14,878 bases of DNA from assembly GCA_026770585.1 (NCBI GenBank), contig MU646875.1, positions 197,532 to 212,409 of the forward strand. The letters are read 5' to 3'. Of the stretch, positions 13,989-14,878 are shown piece by piece (position 1 is the stretch's first letter; each line of letters begins with the position of its first letter). The notes under the pieces were generated by a model. The model saw only the letters and a program-made list of their open reading frames with translations, was not told the origin of the DNA and did no database searches. A program made the translations under genes and the position numbers. Origin of the DNA: Baffinella frigidus. Its lineage: Eukaryota; Cryptophyceae; Cryptomonadales; Baffinellaceae.

Positions 13989-14169
13989 GAGAATGCTAGA
14001 GGGGCCTATTTATAAGTGAGATGCTCTTACAAGTAACAATGTGTGTAGTAACTTTCATTTCTTTGGAGCCATTCTAGGCGACATTAGTCCAGACACGAGG
14101 TTGGAATGCCCTATCCTGGCACAATTTTGTACAATCCAATTCATGTAAACAGGACCCTCTAGCATTCTC
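13989..14169. mobile_element. Foldback element, GAGAATGCTAGAGGGGCC family, copy 2
   Basis: GAGAATGCTAGAGGGGCCTA pairs, with some decay, with the right end around CCCTCTAGCATTCTC. The interior has GTGTAGTAACTTTCATTT (14043), CACGAGGTTGGA and CCTGGCACAA, as in copy 1 at 11609-11787. Non-coding. Confidence 0.83.
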
Positions 14170-14187
14170 GAGTGGCCGCTCTCATCC

Positions 14188-14329
14188 GGGGACACATTTA
14201 ATTAAAATGAATTTGGACCCCTATTCGTCCATAGGAGTTAGACGAAGCTTAATTAGGGCCCTAACTAAATTTCATTAGTGCCGGAATCCCATTTACTAGT
14301 CCAAATTCTGTTAAATTAAACATGACCCC
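14188..14329. mobile_element. 142-bp AT-rich foldback element
   Basis: GGGGACACATTTAATTAAAA with GAATTTGGAC pairs imperfectly with GTCCAAATTCTGTTAAATTA and AACATGACCCC. A TTAGGGCCCTAA palindrome lies near the centre (about 14252). No coding capacity. Confidence 0.68.
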
Positions 14330-14449
14330 TGGTGAGCTCAGGCCGGGGGGTTTGCCTATCTAGGACCTGTTTTGATGATAATAAAGAAGCAGAAGAAGGA
14401 GCGTTTGCCTGGGCGTTTGCAAGCGCCAGTTTGATGGAAGACGTTTCGA

Positions 14450-14512
14450 TGAGAGAGCGAGAGAGCGAGAGTTCGAGAGAGCGAGAGAGCGAGAGAGCGA
14501 CAGAGAGAGATC
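14450..14512 (+). repeat. GA-rich microsatellite
   Basis: Repeats of GAGAGAGC and GAGC with small interruptions. The Ser/Leu-rich and Arg/Glu-rich frames over it are artefacts of the repeat. Confidence 0.88.
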
Positions 14513-14572
14513 TCTCGTTTTGACTCAACGGATCCTTCCACCTCGGAATTCAGTTGTGTTGGTTTCGTTTGC

Positions 14573-14740
14573 AGGGTTTAGGGTTTAGGGTTTAGGGTTT
14601 AGGGTTGAGGGTTGAGGGCTGAGGGTTGTGGGTGTAGGGTTTAGGGTTTAGAGTTTGGGGTTTAGGGTTACAGTTTAGGGTTTAGGGTTGAGGGTTGAGG
14701 GTTTAGGGTTTAAGGTTTAGGGTTTAAGGTTAAGGGTTTC
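14573..14740. repeat. Interstitial telomeric tract, G-strand orientation
   Basis: TTTAGGG units with GTTGAGG and TTTAAGG variants. The orientation is the same as 5619-6790 and opposite to 1-130 and 9592-9814. Confidence 0.94.
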
Positions 14741-14808
14741 GCGTTTGAGTCAAAAGACTCTTTGAGAGCAAAGTCAAGTGCCTGAGAAAGGGTGGGCGGC
14801 GTGGCGGA
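14741..14808. other. 68-bp junction between opposed telomeric tracts
   Basis: Unique sequence with a small hairpin, GAGTC-AAAA-GACTC (about 14747-14760), and a GC-rich part. It joins a G-strand tract on the left to a C-strand tract on the right. Confidence 0.6.
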
Positions 14809-14878
14809 AACCCTAACCCCAAACCCCAAACCCCAAACCCCAAACCCCAAACCCCAAACCCCAAACCCCAAACCCCAA
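14809..14878. repeat. CCCCAAA repeat tract at the right edge
   Basis: After CCCTAACC the repeat is a nearly uniform CCCCAAA, the variant also seen at about 68-115. The C-strand orientation means this edge is not a right chromosome end. Confidence 0.93.

Noticed and set aside
14316-14541. Ser/Leu-rich and Arg/Glu-rich frames
   Set aside because: Low-complexity translation of the GAGAGAGC microsatellite.
14809-14878. Right-hand chromosome end
   Set aside because: The repeat is in C-strand orientation; a right end would read TTTAGGG or TTTGGGG on this strand.

Overview
The window is subtelomeric DNA from a eukaryotic nuclear genome. About a fifth of it is telomere-type repeat of the 7-base TTTAGGG/CCCTAAA form and its variants (CCCCAAA, CCCTACA, TTTAGTG). 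The repeat type, GC-rich exons, GT-AG introns and many small foldback elements suggest a photosynthetic protist (cryptophyte, dinoflagellate, chromerid or green alga). TTTAGGG alone cannot decide between these. I see no rRNA, tRNA or CRISPR, nothing bacterial or viral, and no complete gene.

Bases 1-3961 hold the most informative structure. A telomeric tract (1-130) is followed by five short plus-strand exon candidates at 137-231, 740-889, 2135-2224, 2757-2811 and 3071-3177. Their phases fit, no frame is broken, and plausible splice sites flank them. Joined in order they read as about 164 residues with the layout of TM8 to TM12 of a major facilitator superfamily (MFS) transporter, ending at a stop codon. 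The 5' half is missing where the telomeric tract begins. The introns hold telomere-like repeats, foldback elements and duplicated exon pieces. Three duplicated pieces differ from their partners almost only at synonymous third positions. The final exon's tail then recurs in a degenerate tandem array to 3961.

Bases 3962-5590 hold a G-rich purine tract, a small unidentified ORF (4579-4791) and a 389-bp element with 28-bp terminal inverted repeats. Bases 5591-6790 are a long G-strand telomeric tract. Bases 6791-9590 hold a minus-strand fragment resembling a MYND zinc finger, a 421-bp element with ~60-bp terminal inverted repeats, one possible exon and a 143-bp foldback element. Bases 9592-9814 are a C-strand telomeric tract.

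Bases 9815-14572 are a patchwork of foldback (MITE-like) elements and dispersed or tandem repeats. They include three copies of a ~115-bp repeat, two copies of a ~180-bp foldback element, a ~168-bp tandem repeat broken by different foldback elements, and ten copies of an 18-base motif related to CAACGAAATTTACTACAC. At 11011-11096 two telomeric arms face each other around 26 bp. The window ends with a G-strand telomeric tract (14573-14740), a 68-bp spacer and CCCCAAA repeats.

The telomeric tracts alternate in orientation, so 1-6790 and 9592-14740 each look like DNA capped at both ends in the correct outward direction. The window therefore reads as successive subtelomeric pieces joined together, carrying relics of at least one real gene family. 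All functional calls come from reading the sequence; no database search was run.
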